In this document: positions 23,392 to 31,490 of the stretch, in pieces
Layout: the number at the start of each line of letters is the position of its first letter
How positions within the stretch are numbered: the stretch's first letter is position 1
Source of the DNA: PALSA-612 sp035652235
Lineage (GTDB): Bacteria > Actinomycetota > Thermoleophilia > Gaiellales > Gaiellaceae
Reading direction: 5' to 3'
Assembly: GCA_035652235.1 (NCBI GenBank)
Contig: DASREE010000032.1
Coordinates: 62,001-126,000, forward strand
DNA length: 64,000 nt
Program-made: the position numbers and the translations under genes
The notes under the pieces: generated by a model
Databases searched by the model: none
What the model was told of the DNA's origin: nothing
The model's input: the letters and a program-made list of their open reading frames with translations, nothing else

Positions 23392-24039
23392 ATGGTTCGA
23401 GCCCGACGCCTGGCGCCGCTGGTGCTCGCGCTGCTCCTTCCGGTCGCCGGAACGGCGCGGGCGGACGCAGACCCGGCCAGCGACGTCCTGTACCTGCGGG
23501 ACGTGTTCCTGCCGCTCGGCGCGACGGTCACGCCGGAGCTCGCCCAGCAGCTCCAGGACGCGACCCGCGCGGCTCGCTCCGCGGGGAAGCCGGTCAAGGT
23601 CGCTTTGATCGCCGAGCCGACCGACCTCGGCGGAGTCCCGTCCCTCTTCGGCAAGCCCGTGTACTACGCGCGCTTCCTCGGCGCCGAGCTCCAGTTCCTC
23701 TATCGCGGGAAGGTGCTCGTGGTGATGCCGCAGGGCGCCGGCCTCTCGGAGGGCGGTCGGCTCGTCGCCGATGCGGCGGTCGTCGACGCCCGAATCGGGC
23801 CTGGAGCGGACGGGCTCGCCCGAACGGCGATCGACCTGGTCGGGCAGATCGCCCTCGGCAAGCATGCCGCGACGAGGTCGGGAGTCGGCTCGGCCTCCGG
23901 CGGCGGACTGCCGGCGTGGGGGTGGATCGTCATCGCAGGCGTCCCGGCTGCCCTGATCGCCGCCGGTCTTCTCCTGCTTCTGCGGGCGCGGAGAGGCAAG
24001 CTCCGAGGAAGCGCGGGACCCGGGCGCGAGGGCGCCTGA
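23392..24039 (+). CDS. Single-pass membrane protein with extracytoplasmic domain
   Basis: The 215-residue protein has a signal peptide (LAPLVLALLLPVAGTARA). An outer domain follows (DVLYLRDVFLPLGATVTPEL and PVKVALIAEPTDLGGVPSLF). A membrane helix at about residues 173-198 (AWGWIVIAGVPAALIAAGLL) and a basic end complete it. This is the layout of TPM-like/Rv1476-like proteins of unknown role. The ATG is nine bases after TACGCT (23377-23382), consistent with a leaderless message. Its stop TGA overlaps the next ATG (TGATG). It is divergent from the 179-residue membrane protein gene. Confidence 0.65.
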   Translation: MVRARRLAPLVLALLLPVAGTARADADPASDVLYLRDVFLPLGATVTPELAQQLQDATRAARSAGKPVKVALIAEPTDLGGVPSLFGKPVYYARFLGAELQFLYRGKVLVVMPQGAGLSEGGRLVADAAVVDARIGPGADGLARTAIDLVGQIALGKHAATRSGVGSASGGGLPAWGWIVIAGVPAALIAAGLLLLLRARRGKLRGSAGPGREGA

Positions 24040-24611
24040 TGCTGCTCTTCCTGGTCGCCGCCGCGATCGCCGGGTCGCTGCCGCCGGACGTCAGGCCCTG
24101 GCCGATCGGCGTCGGGCCCGACTATCGGATCCCGGCTGCGCCCGCGGCCGTGCGGCGAGGCGCGGCAGTCGGTCCCTTCCGGTGCCTGCCGCCCGGCGCC
24201 CCGACGTTCGCCGTCCACGTCGAGCTGTTCGCGCACCGACGGGTGGTGATCGTCCCGGCCGGGATCGGAGTGTCCCGGCCGCGCTGGGATCGTTTCGGCC
24301 AGCGGCTGAGCGGCCGGTGCACCTACCCGCTCAGCACGGCCGACACCAGCGGCGTGGTCCACGTCCGCAGCCCCGGAGGGGCGAGACTCGCCGACCTGTT
24401 CCGGATCTGGGGCCGACCGCTCGGCCGGCGCACGCTCGCAGGGTTCCGGTCGCGGACGCCGCTCGTCGCCTTCGTCGACGGCAAGCGCTGGCGCGGGGAT
24501 CCTCGCGCGATCCCCCTGGCGCGGCACGGCCAGATCGTCCTCGAGCTCGACGGCTACGTGCCGCCCCATCCTCGCTACCTCTTCCCGGACGGCCCCCGGG
24601 CGCGGGGGTAG
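24039..24611 (+). CDS. Secreted or membrane-anchored protein of unknown function
   Basis: The 190-residue product starts at ATG 24039, sharing bases with the stop of the upstream gene, so it is coupled to it. It has a short hydrophobic N-terminus (LLFLVAAAIAGSLPPD). Two cysteines (FRCLPPG and GRCTYPL) are likely paired. The rest has beta pattern (FAVHVELFAHRRVVIVPAGI and VVHVRSPGG). No metal motif or known domain is visible. The two plus-strand genes together look like an extracytoplasmic pair, followed by the ferritin-like gene. Confidence 0.58.
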   Translation: MLLFLVAAAIAGSLPPDVRPWPIGVGPDYRIPAAPAAVRRGAAVGPFRCLPPGAPTFAVHVELFAHRRVVIVPAGIGVSRPRWDRFGQRLSGRCTYPLSTADTSGVVHVRSPGGARLADLFRIWGRPLGRRTLAGFRSRTPLVAFVDGKRWRGDPRAIPLARHGQIVLELDGYVPPHPRYLFPDGPRARG

Positions 24612-24622
24612 AGTTTGTCGCG

Positions 24623-25153
24623 ATGGGCCGCTTCTACGACGCCGTCAACGAGCAGATCGGATACGAGTTCGGCGCCTCGCAGCAGTACGTGGCGATCGCC
24701 GTGTACTACGACGCCGAGACGCTGCCGCAGCTGGCCGCGCACTTCTACCGCCAGGCGGTGGAGGAGCGCAACCACGCGATGATGCTCGTGCAGTTCCTGC
24801 TCGACGCCGACCAGCCGGTGCGGATCCCGGGGGTCGACGCTCCGCAGACGGACTTCGAGGACGCCGTCGCGCCGGTCGCGCTCGCGCTCGAGCAGGAAAG
24901 GAGGGTGACGGCGCAGATCAGCGCGCTCTCGGCGCTCGCCCGCGAGGAGAACGAGCTCGTCGGCGAAGAGTTCCTCAACTGGTTCCTGAAGGAGCAGCGC
25001 GAGGAGGTGTCCTCGATGAGCGACCTGCTGCGGCTGGTCCAGCGAGCCGCCGAGTCGAACCTGCTCCTGGCGGAGGAGTCGCTCGCCCGCTCCGCCGTGG
25101 GCGACCAGGGCGCCGACCAGTCGGCCCCACCCGCCGCCGGCGGCGCGCTCTGA
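24623..25153 (+). CDS. Ferritin-like protein (non-haem)
   Basis: The 176-residue protein is a four-helix ferritin (non-haem FtnA type). It has NEQIGYEFGASQQYVAIAVY, the di-iron EERNHAMMLVQFLL (ExxH, about residues 48-61) and LKEQREEVSSMSDLLR. Ferritins oxidise Fe2+ and store ferric iron in the cytoplasm. The last 25 residues are Ala/Pro-rich and not typical. TAGAGT (24609-24614) sits eight bases before the ATG and overlaps the upstream stop, supporting leaderless transcription. The stop codon is followed by an A-tract that belongs to the terminator of the gene on the other strand. Confidence 0.85.
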   Translation: MGRFYDAVNEQIGYEFGASQQYVAIAVYYDAETLPQLAAHFYRQAVEERNHAMMLVQFLLDADQPVRIPGVDAPQTDFEDAVAPVALALEQERRVTAQISALSALAREENELVGEEFLNWFLKEQREEVSSMSDLLRLVQRAAESNLLLAEESLARSAVGDQGADQSAPPAAGGAL

Positions 25154-25183
25154 AAAAACAAGTCAGTCCTGCGACGCAGACTG
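25153..25183 (-). terminator. Intrinsic terminator of the M3-like peptidase gene
   Basis: On the minus strand a stem of CAGTC, TGC, loop GTC, GCA, bulged G and GACTG is followed by ACTTG and then six T residues. This is the only terminator here with a clear T-tract. Confidence 0.65.
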
Positions 25184-25275
25184 TCCGTTCAAGCCCTGAC
25201 CCGCAGGGGCAGGGCTCTCCCGGCGCCGTAAGGGGCCGGGCTCGCGCGGACACGCCGGCGTGGGCGCCGCGGCCG

Positions 25276-26766
25276 TCAGGCTGCGAGCGACGCGCGCACG
25301 TACTCGGTGACCGCCTCGAGCTCGATCTCGGCGGAGGTGAGCTCCTTCAGGAGCTCGTCGGCGGTCGGCCGCTGGCCTTCCGACCAGAGCTCGCGGAGCA
25401 GGGACCCGGCGTCGCGGCGCGTGAACCACGCGCTGCCGAACTTCTCGCGGAAGAACCCCTTGAGCTGCGCCTCGAAGGCCCAGGCTCGCACGTACTCCGT
25501 GGAGTAGAAGCCCGCGTCGACGTCACCGAGGTAGTCGGTGCCGCTCGGCTCGATCTTCAGCGCGTCGGCGAGGATCTCGACGTACCGGTCCCGGAGGGGC
25601 GCGAGCTCCTCGGCCTGGTGCAGCTCGAGCTCGTACAGCACCTTCGCGCAGTAGCGGCGAACGATGTAGAGCAGCCCGGTCGCGCTCTCGGCGACGAACT
25701 CGGCCGGTCTCGGGACGTCGAGCCGGCGGTTCAGCCAGGCCGTGTCCTGGACGAGGTGCTCCATCAGCATCGCCCAGCCTTCCGTGACCGCGTAGTCGCC
25801 GAGCCGCCGGTCCTCGACCGCGAGGTCCGCGCGGGTGTGGGCGAAGTGCTCGGTGTGGCCGGCCTCGTGGAAGAGCGCGCGCCAGTCGTCGACGCCCCCG
25901 ATCGGCTTGATCATCAGCACGACCCGCTGCGGCACCTCGATCGGGAAGCAGAACGCCCGCGGGGACTTCTTCTCGCGCTGCTCGACGTCGAGCTCGACGT
26001 TCTCCTGGCCACGCAGGTCGATCCCCAGGTCCGCGAGCGTGACCTCGAGCGCCGGAAGCATTCGGTCGGCCGGGAACGAAGCGTCCCATTCGGGCGCGCG
26101 GAACACGCGGCCGACGTCGAACCGCGCGGCCTCGGCGAGGCTCACGCCGACCCGCGTGCGGAACAGCGCGTCGCCGGCCTGCTCCCAGAGCCGTTCGGTG
26201 TCCGCCAGGAACGCGCGGCACTGCTCGCCGAGCTCGTCGAGACGAAAGCCGAAGCGGCGGTGAAGCTCGACGTAGTCCGGCGCTCCGAGCGCCCGGACGG
26301 CCTCGTGCTCCGCCTGGATCGCCTCGAGCTGCACGGGCAGGAGGTGCTCCTCGGTGAGCTCGTTTCGCGCCTGCTCGAGTCGCTCTCGCCGCCCGCGGTC
26401 GGGCTCGTTCGCGATCGCCGGGCGGAGCATCCGGAAGGGGATCGTCTCGCCGTCGACGGTCGCCGTCAGCTCCGCCTCGAGCTGTGCGGATCGCTCGGCG
26501 TGCTCGCGGGTCAGGTTGCCCAGGTAGCCCTGGCACGCGAAGCGCCACAGCTCGCGCGTCCGCCTGTCGCCGTCGACCGCCGCCCCGATCCGGTTGGCCT
26601 CGTCGAGCGTCGTCAGCTCGGCGAACTCCTCGTAGATCGGGGCCAGGTCGAGCGAGTCCTTCAGCCCTGCGTACTGACGGTAGTACTCCTCGTCGATCGC
26701 CGCCACGAACCGGTCCGCACGCTCGCGATACGCGTCCAGCTCACGTGGGGTCGGTGCGGAGCTCAC
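25276..26766 (-). CDS. Zinc metallopeptidase of the M3-like family
   Basis: The 496-residue protein has FHEAGHTEHFAHT (HExxH, about residues 315-327) and a downstream Glu in VTEGWAMLMEHL. These are the catalytic zinc motif of M3-like gluzincins. The N-terminal half is helical with no signal peptide, so a cytoplasmic oligopeptidase is likely. Length (496) is short for M3A (about 700) and fits the actinobacterial M3-like subgroup. It lies alone, divergent from the YjbQ-like gene, and ends at a strong terminator. Confidence 0.8.
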   Translation of the reverse strand: MSSAPTPRELDAYRERADRFVAAIDEEYYRQYAGLKDSLDLAPIYEEFAELTTLDEANRIGAAVDGDRRTRELWRFACQGYLGNLTREHAERSAQLEAELTATVDGETIPFRMLRPAIANEPDRGRRERLEQARNELTEEHLLPVQLEAIQAEHEAVRALGAPDYVELHRRFGFRLDELGEQCRAFLADTERLWEQAGDALFRTRVGVSLAEAARFDVGRVFRAPEWDASFPADRMLPALEVTLADLGIDLRGQENVELDVEQREKKSPRAFCFPIEVPQRVVLMIKPIGGVDDWRALFHEAGHTEHFAHTRADLAVEDRRLGDYAVTEGWAMLMEHLVQDTAWLNRRLDVPRPAEFVAESATGLLYIVRRYCAKVLYELELHQAEELAPLRDRYVEILADALKIEPSGTDYLGDVDAGFYSTEYVRAWAFEAQLKGFFREKFGSAWFTRRDAGSLLRELWSEGQRPTADELLKELTSAEIELEAVTEYVRASLAA

Positions 26767-26774
26767 GTGTCGCC

Positions 26775-26780
26775 TACGAT
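26775..26780 (+). promoter_or_regulatory. -10 hexamer of a leaderless transcript (YjbQ-like gene)
   Basis: TACGAT lies exactly six bases before GTG 26787. The upstream divergent gene starts only nine bases away, so no room remains for a long leader. Confidence 0.5.
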
Positions 26781-26786
26781 ACCCGC

Positions 26787-27188
26787 GTGCGCCAGATCCC
26801 CCTCCGGACCGAGCGGAAGACGCAGCTGGTCGACATCACCCGGCAGGTGCAGGAGGCGCTCGAGGGATCGAACGGCGCCGCCGCGGCGCTCGTCTACGTG
26901 CCGCACACGACCGCGGGCGTGACGATTAACGAGGGCGCCGACCCGGCTGTCGCGCGCGATCTCGAGGCGGCGCTGCAGAAGATCGTCGACGACGGCTGGC
27001 CGTGGCAGCACGTCGAGGATCCCGACGGCCCGAACGCTCCCTCGCACGTGCGGGGGTCCCTGATCGGCCCGCAGGTGCTGGTTCCGGTCGACGGCGGCAA
27101 GCTCTCGCTCGGCCGCTGGCAAGGGATCTTCTTCTGCGAGTTCGACGGCCCGCGCGACCGGACCGTCTTCGTCACCGCCCTCGCCTAG
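26787..27188 (+). CDS. yjbQ: YjbQ family protein (UPF0047; secondary thiamine-phosphate synthase)
   Basis: The 133-residue protein is full length for the family. Conserved blocks are YVPHTTAGVTINEGADPAVA (about residues 37-56), SHVRGSLIGPQVLVPV and GRWQGIFFCEFDGPR. YjbQ proteins have weak thiamine phosphate synthase activity in vitro and their main role is unclear. The GTG start is supported by TACGAT six bases upstream, and its stop is six bases before the RNA methyltransferase gene, so both form an operon. No signal peptide is present. Confidence 0.92.
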   Translation: MRQIPLRTERKTQLVDITRQVQEALEGSNGAAAALVYVPHTTAGVTINEGADPAVARDLEAALQKIVDDGWPWQHVEDPDGPNAPSHVRGSLIGPQVLVPVDGGKLSLGRWQGIFFCEFDGPRDRTVFVTALA

Positions 27189-27194
27189 GCGGGC

Positions 27195-28559
27195 GTGGCT
27201 GCGCCCGTCACCCGGGGCGACGAGCTCGAGCTGACCGTCGACTCGCTCGCCTACGGCGGCAACGGCGTCGCGCGGCTCGACGGCTTCGTCGTCTTCGTCC
27301 GCCGCGGGCTCCCGGGCGACACGGTTCGGGCGCGCGTGACGAAGGTCAAGCGCGGATTCGCGGAGGCGACGGCGACCGAGATCCTCGAGTCGAGCCCGCA
27401 GCGCGTCGACGCGCCGTGCGAGCACTTCCCGGCCTGCGGGGGCTGCCGCTTCCAGGACCTGGGATACGAAGCGCAGGCGGCTGCGAAGGAGGCGCAGGTC
27501 CAGGACGCGCTCGTCCGGATCGGCGGGGTCGCGGAGCCGCCGCTCGAGCCGATCGTCCCTGCGGCGTCGCCCCTCCACTACCGGAACAAGCTCGAGTACT
27601 CGTTCACCGACACGGCCAGGGGCGCGGCCCTCGGCTTCCATCGGGCCGGACGCTGGGACGAGGTGCTCGAGGTCGAGCGCTGCTGGCTGACGACCGACCT
27701 CGGGAACGCGATCCGCGACGTCGTGCGCGACTGGGCGCAGGACGAGGGCCTGCCCGCCTTCGACCAGGAGGCGCAGACCGGTTACCTGCGCCACCTCGTC
27801 GTGCGCGAGGGCCGGAACACCGGTCAGGCGCTCGTCCTGCTGGTCACGGCGCCGGGCGACCTCCAGGGCGCCGATCGGCTCGTTTCGGCGCTTCGGCAGC
27901 TGCCCGAGGTGCGGTCGATCCAGTGGGCGGTCAACGACTCGCCGGCCGAGGTGACCAACCTGCCGACGAACGTCCTGTGGGGCGACGAGGCGATCGAGGA
28001 GGAGCTGCTCGGCCTGCGGTTCCGCGTACGACCGAACGCGTTCCTGCAGACGAACACCGCCATGGCCGAGCGCCTGTACGAGCTGGCGATCGAGTACGCC
28101 GCGCTGACGGGCAGCGAGACGGTCTACGACCTCTACTGCGGGATCGGGACGATCGGCCTGTCGACGGCGGCCCGCGCGCTGACCGTCTGGGGAGTGGAGG
28201 TGTCCGAGGAGTCGGTCGCCTGCGCGATCGAGAACGCGGGCCTGAACGGGATCACGAACGCCGCCTTCTTCGCAGGTGAGGTCGGCGCGTCGCTCGAGGA
28301 CCTGGTGGCGCGTGCAGGGAAGCCGGATGTCGCGATCGTCGATCCGCCGCGGGCCGGGTTGTCCGGGAAGGCCCTGCGGCGGCTGGCGCGGTTGGAGGCG
28401 CCGCGGCTCGTGTACGTCTCCTGCAACCCGACGACGCTCGCGGGGAACGTCAAGGAGCTGACCGGCGAATGGGGGTACCGGCTCCTGCGTGTCCGCCCGG
28501 TCGACATGTTCCCGCACACGCCGCACGTCGAGAGCGTCGCGCTCCTGGCGCGCGACTGA
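27195..28559 (+). CDS. Class I SAM RNA methyltransferase (TrmA/RlmD family, with TRAM domain and Fe-S site)
   Basis: The 454-residue protein has an N-terminal TRAM domain (ELTVDSLAYGGNGVARLDGF). A cluster motif CEHFPACGGCRFQDL follows (about residues 75-89). The SAM site DLYCGIGTIGLS is near 313, and the catalytic VDPPRAGLSG and VSCNPTTLAGN blocks are near 383 and 404. It makes 5-methyluridine in 23S rRNA or tRNA. Which one is uncertain in actinobacteria. The start is GTG. Confidence 0.9.
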   Translation: MAAPVTRGDELELTVDSLAYGGNGVARLDGFVVFVRRGLPGDTVRARVTKVKRGFAEATATEILESSPQRVDAPCEHFPACGGCRFQDLGYEAQAAAKEAQVQDALVRIGGVAEPPLEPIVPAASPLHYRNKLEYSFTDTARGAALGFHRAGRWDEVLEVERCWLTTDLGNAIRDVVRDWAQDEGLPAFDQEAQTGYLRHLVVREGRNTGQALVLLVTAPGDLQGADRLVSALRQLPEVRSIQWAVNDSPAEVTNLPTNVLWGDEAIEEELLGLRFRVRPNAFLQTNTAMAERLYELAIEYAALTGSETVYDLYCGIGTIGLSTAARALTVWGVEVSEESVACAIENAGLNGITNAAFFAGEVGASLEDLVARAGKPDVAIVDPPRAGLSGKALRRLARLEAPRLVYVSCNPTTLAGNVKELTGEWGYRLLRVRPVDMFPHTPHVESVALLARD

Positions 28560-28587
28560 GCCCGCGCCGCGGGGCGGCTCGCGGACG

Positions 28588-28616
28588 GGGCCCGGCCCGA
28601 TCCGACCGCCGGGCCC
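28588..28616 (+). terminator. Hairpin downstream of the RNA methyltransferase gene
   Basis: GGGCCCGGC and GCCGGGCCC form a 9-bp stem around an 11-nt loop 29 bases after the stop. There is no T-tract. Confidence 0.5.
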
Positions 28617-28638
28617 GCACGACAGGCAGGATGCACCG

Positions 28639-29523
28639 GTGCGCGTCTACCTGATGGTCGAGGGCCAGGAGGGTGTCTCCTGGAACGACTGGGTCGCCCT
28701 CGCTCGTGTGTGCGAGGAGAGCGGCCTCGAGGGCCTGTTTCGGTCCGACCACTACCTCTCCGTCATGGCCGACGGCGAGCGCGAGTCACTCGACGCCTGG
28801 GCGACGCTCTCCGCGCTCGCTGCGCTGACCGACCGGATCCGGCTCGGGACGCTGGTCTCGCCGGTGACGTTCCGCCGGGCGGGCGAGATCGCGAAGGTCG
28901 TCGCGACGGTGGATCACATCTCCGCCGGCCGTGTCGAGCTCGGCCTGGGCGCGGGCTGGAACGAGCGGGAGCACCAGGCGTTCGGCTTCGACTTCCCGGC
29001 GCTATTCGTCCGCATGGGCCTCCTCGAGCAGCAGCTGGCGCATGTCACCCGGCAGTGGGAGGAGCTGCCGCCGGCGCCGGTGCAGCGGCCGCACCCGCCG
29101 CTGATCATCGGCGGCTCGGCCGGGCCTCGCAGCTCTGCGCTCGCCGCGCGCTATGCGGACGAGTACAACACGATCTTCGCCACGGTCGACGAGTGCCGCG
29201 AGCGTCGGGCGCGGATCGACGCGGCCTGTCGCAGCGCCGGGCGCCCGCCGATCGCGTTCTCGCTGATGACCGGCTGCGTCGTCGGCGCGACCCGGGAGCA
29301 GGTCGAGGAGCGTGCGGACCGGGTTGCCGGGCGCACGGGGCGCGACCCGGCCGAGCTGATCGGCAGCGAGCGCGCTCTCGGCGGCACGGTCGAGGAGGTC
29401 GTCGAACGGCTCCGCGAGTACGAGCGGGTGGGCGTCGAGCGCGTCTTTCTCCAGCACCTCGACCACGCCGACCTCGACATGGTGCGGTTGATCGGCGCCG
29501 AGGTGGCTCCCTCCGTCGGGTGA
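28639..29523 (+). CDS. LLM-class (F420-dependent type) oxidoreductase
   Basis: The 294-residue protein starts at GTG 28639 (RVYLMVEGQEG). It shows the luciferase-like fold with EESGLEGLFRSDHYL, VSPVTFRRAGEIAKVVATVD, GLGAGWNEREHQAFG and LIIGGSAGPR. The motifs match actinobacterial coenzyme-F420-dependent oxidoreductases rather than FMN luciferases. The substrate is unknown. It is preceded by a hairpin and followed by a promoter for the lipoprotein, so it is probably one transcript. No F420 biosynthesis gene is in this window. Confidence 0.88.
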   Translation: MRVYLMVEGQEGVSWNDWVALARVCEESGLEGLFRSDHYLSVMADGERESLDAWATLSALAALTDRIRLGTLVSPVTFRRAGEIAKVVATVDHISAGRVELGLGAGWNEREHQAFGFDFPALFVRMGLLEQQLAHVTRQWEELPPAPVQRPHPPLIIGGSAGPRSSALAARYADEYNTIFATVDECRERRARIDAACRSAGRPPIAFSLMTGCVVGATREQVEERADRVAGRTGRDPAELIGSERALGGTVEEVVERLREYERVGVERVFLQHLDHADLDMVRLIGAEVAPSVG

Positions 29524-29588
29524 TCGGCGCAGGCCGACGTGCGTGCTAGCGTCGCCGGCGCAGGCAATTCCCCCAAAGGAGCCCATTC

Positions 29589-30149
29589 ATGCGACGAACG
29601 TCGACTCTCCTCCTCGGCGTTGTCGTGCTCGCGTTCGCCGTCGCTCTCGCCGGCTGCGGCGGCGGAGGAAGCAAGAGCGCGGCCACGACGGAGGCGGTCA
29701 CGACCGAGGCGACCACGACCCAGGCGGCCACGACAGAGGCCGCGACGACCGAAGCAGCCACGACGACGGAGGCCGCGACGACGACCGGCGCCGTGACCAC
29801 GGCCGGCCTCGGCTCGCTCTCCGGCAAGTGCCGTGACCTCCTGGAGTCGAACCGGCAGCTGTCCGAGGCCCTCACGGGTGCGGCGAACAGCGGCGACCTC
29901 AAGAAGGAAGCCGAGCTGCTGCAGCAATTCGTCAAGAAGGTGCCCTCCGAGATCCAGGGCGACTTCCAGCTGATCGCCGACTACGTCTCGAAGCTCGCAG
30001 ATGTCGTCGGCAAGGTGAAGCCGGGCGAGACGCCCGATCCGAAGACGATCGCGAAGCTGCAACAGGTCGCCACGTCGGTCGACCAGAAGAAGCTCACTGC
30101 GGCCTCCCAGCATCTCGCCGCCTGGGCGCGGAAGAACTGCGGAACGTAG
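29589..30149 (+). CDS. Lipoprotein with Thr/Glu/Ala repeat linker
   Basis: The 186-residue protein has a lipobox LAGC (cysteine at residue 22), followed by glycines. A low-complexity linker of Thr, Glu and Ala then covers residues about 31-70, a probable O-glycosylated or flexible spacer. A C-terminal helical domain follows (SEALTGAANSGDLKKEAELL and LIADYVSKLADVVGKVKPG). Function is unknown. AAAGGAG is a clear ribosome binding site. TGCTAGCGT upstream (29544-29552) fits an extended -10. The 3' end overlaps the oppositely oriented gene by 56 bases. Confidence 0.8.
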   Translation: MRRTSTLLLGVVVLAFAVALAGCGGGGSKSAATTEAVTTEATTTQAATTEAATTEAATTTEAATTTGAVTTAGLGSLSGKCRDLLESNRQLSEALTGAANSGDLKKEAELLQQFVKKVPSEIQGDFQLIADYVSKLADVVGKVKPGETPDPKTIAKLQQVATSVDQKKLTAASQHLAAWARKNCGT

Positions 30150-30900
30150 AGGCGTGGCGGAGGGACGGCCCGCGCGGGCCGTCCCTCCCGCGTCGCTGCC
30201 TCCAGATCCGGTCGGCGTTCGGAATCACGAAGCCGGCCGACAGCGCCGGCAGCGCGGGGAGGCCGGAGGCGTCCGCCCAGACGGCGATCACGATCGTCGC
30301 GCCCAGGCCGAGGACCATGCCGACCCACGTCCAGCCGGCCCGGAGGCCGAAGCGGACGCTGGCGGCGAGGAACAGCGCGAAGAAGAGGAGGTCGGGGATT
30401 CCGAGCCGAGGGTCGTCGGCCTCGTGCGGGAGCGCGAAGAAGAACGAGAGGCGCTCGAAGACCGACGAGTGGTGCTCGACGATGTTTCCGGTGGGCCCCC
30501 GGAACACCGAGTAGGCGTCGATGAACGGAATGATCAGGGCGACGATCGCGAGCAGCAGCAGCTCCTCGAACAGGTTGAGGAACCAGAAGGCGAAGAACGT
30601 GACCGCGGCCAGCTTCGCGAAGTTGGCGAGAACCTCGAGCTCGGCGACCTCGGCCAGGACGGCGAGCACGGCGACCGCCGCCGCCGTGGGAAGCAGGCCT
30701 CGCGCCGTGGCCAGGGGCAGCACGAGCCAGTCGAGGAGAAAGACGCCCGGAAAGAGCGCGCAGGCCAGGAGGGTCACCTCCCACCAGGTCGAGAGCCTCG
30801 GGATCGAGTCGGCCGCGAAGTAGTAGGCAGTGAGCCCCGCCGCGACGGCGACGAACGCGACCGCCCGCTTCCGCGCTAGTACGGCGGCAGCTCGGCCCAC
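30094..30900 (-). CDS. Integral membrane protein, unknown function
   Basis: The 268-residue protein has about six membrane helices, with blocks such as TAYYFAADSIPRLSTWWEV, FFAFWFLNLFEELLLLAIVA and FRGPTGNIVEHHSSVFERLS. The last helix ends at about residue 225, and a basic tail follows. Residues 227-268 overlap the lipoprotein end and a terminator palindrome, so the tail may be translated sequence of little function. The start overlaps the UDG-like gene by 25 bases. No family is recognised. Confidence 0.6.
   Translation of the reverse strand: MGRAAAVLARKRAVAFVAVAAGLTAYYFAADSIPRLSTWWEVTLLACALFPGVFLLDWLVLPLATARGLLPTAAAVAVLAVLAEVAELEVLANFAKLAAVTFFAFWFLNLFEELLLLAIVALIIPFIDAYSVFRGPTGNIVEHHSSVFERLSFFFALPHEADDPRLGIPDLLFFALFLAASVRFGLRAGWTWVGMVLGLGATIVIAVWADASGLPALPALSAGFVIPNADRIWRQRRGRDGPRGPSLRHASTFRSSSAPRRRDAGRPQ
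30159..30188. terminator. 30-base perfect palindrome at convergent gene ends
   Basis: GGAGGGACGGCCCG pairs with 30175-30188 around CG. It follows the lipoprotein stop by nine bases and lies inside the coding end of the minus-strand gene. A 14-bp stem this close to a stop codon is a strong Rho-independent-like stop without a T-tract. Confidence 0.7.
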
Positions 30901-31475
30901 CAGGAGCCGACCACCTTGAAGGCGCTCCAGAACGCGGTCTTCGCGGGCTGCTCGTCGAGCGACGCGTCGACGTCGGGCACGACCAGCGCCTGGATCGTCG
31001 GCGTGAACTCCTGGAGCCGGCCGGGCTCCCGCTCGACCTGTCGCGCGAGTGGGAACTCGAGGTCGTTGAGGAAGGCGAGAGCGTCGTCGCCCATCGCCAC
31101 GATCAGCTTCGGCTGGACGATGTGGAGCTCCCGCGTCAGCCAGCCGCGCGCCTCGTCGTCGGGCGCGCCTTCGGCGAGCTTGACGCAGTTCGTCCCGTAG
31201 ACGGCCATCGGGTCGACGCCCAGCCGCTGGAGCGACTTCAGGATCGCCTGCCCGGACCGGCCGTAGAAGGCGACGCCCTCCTGGATCTCGGAGGCCTGCG
31301 GACTGTGCTTGAGCAGGAAGATGTCGGCGAGCGGGTGCCCGGAACCGAGCACGGGCACGGTCGCTCCGCCGGCGGCGCGCGCGACCTCGTCCCCGAGCTC
31401 GTTGATCTCGGAGATCGCCTTTCGCAGGTACTTCTCGTGGATCTCGTCAGTCGGCACGGCGGTCACAGGGGGCAC
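30876..31475 (-). CDS. Uracil-DNA glycosylase superfamily protein
   Basis: The 199-residue protein shows the family-4/5-like UDG fold pattern: VPVLGSGHPLADIFLLKHSP, GVAFYGRSGQAILKSLQRLG, YGTNCVKL, and HIVQPKLIVAMGDDALAFL near residue 118. It lacks the four Fe-S cysteines of canonical family 4 enzymes, so the exact substrate is open. It would remove uracil or a damaged base. The start is GTG (31475) with GAGGAG upstream. It lies 15 bases downstream of the GT4-PHP gene on the same strand and overlaps the membrane protein gene by 25 bases. Confidence 0.7.
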   Translation of the reverse strand: MPPVTAVPTDEIHEKYLRKAISEINELGDEVARAAGGATVPVLGSGHPLADIFLLKHSPQASEIQEGVAFYGRSGQAILKSLQRLGVDPMAVYGTNCVKLAEGAPDDEARGWLTRELHIVQPKLIVAMGDDALAFLNDLEFPLARQVEREPGRLQEFTPTIQALVVPDVDASLDEQPAKTAFWSAFKVVGSWWAELPPY

Positions 31476-31490
31476 GGTCGGTTTTCTCCT

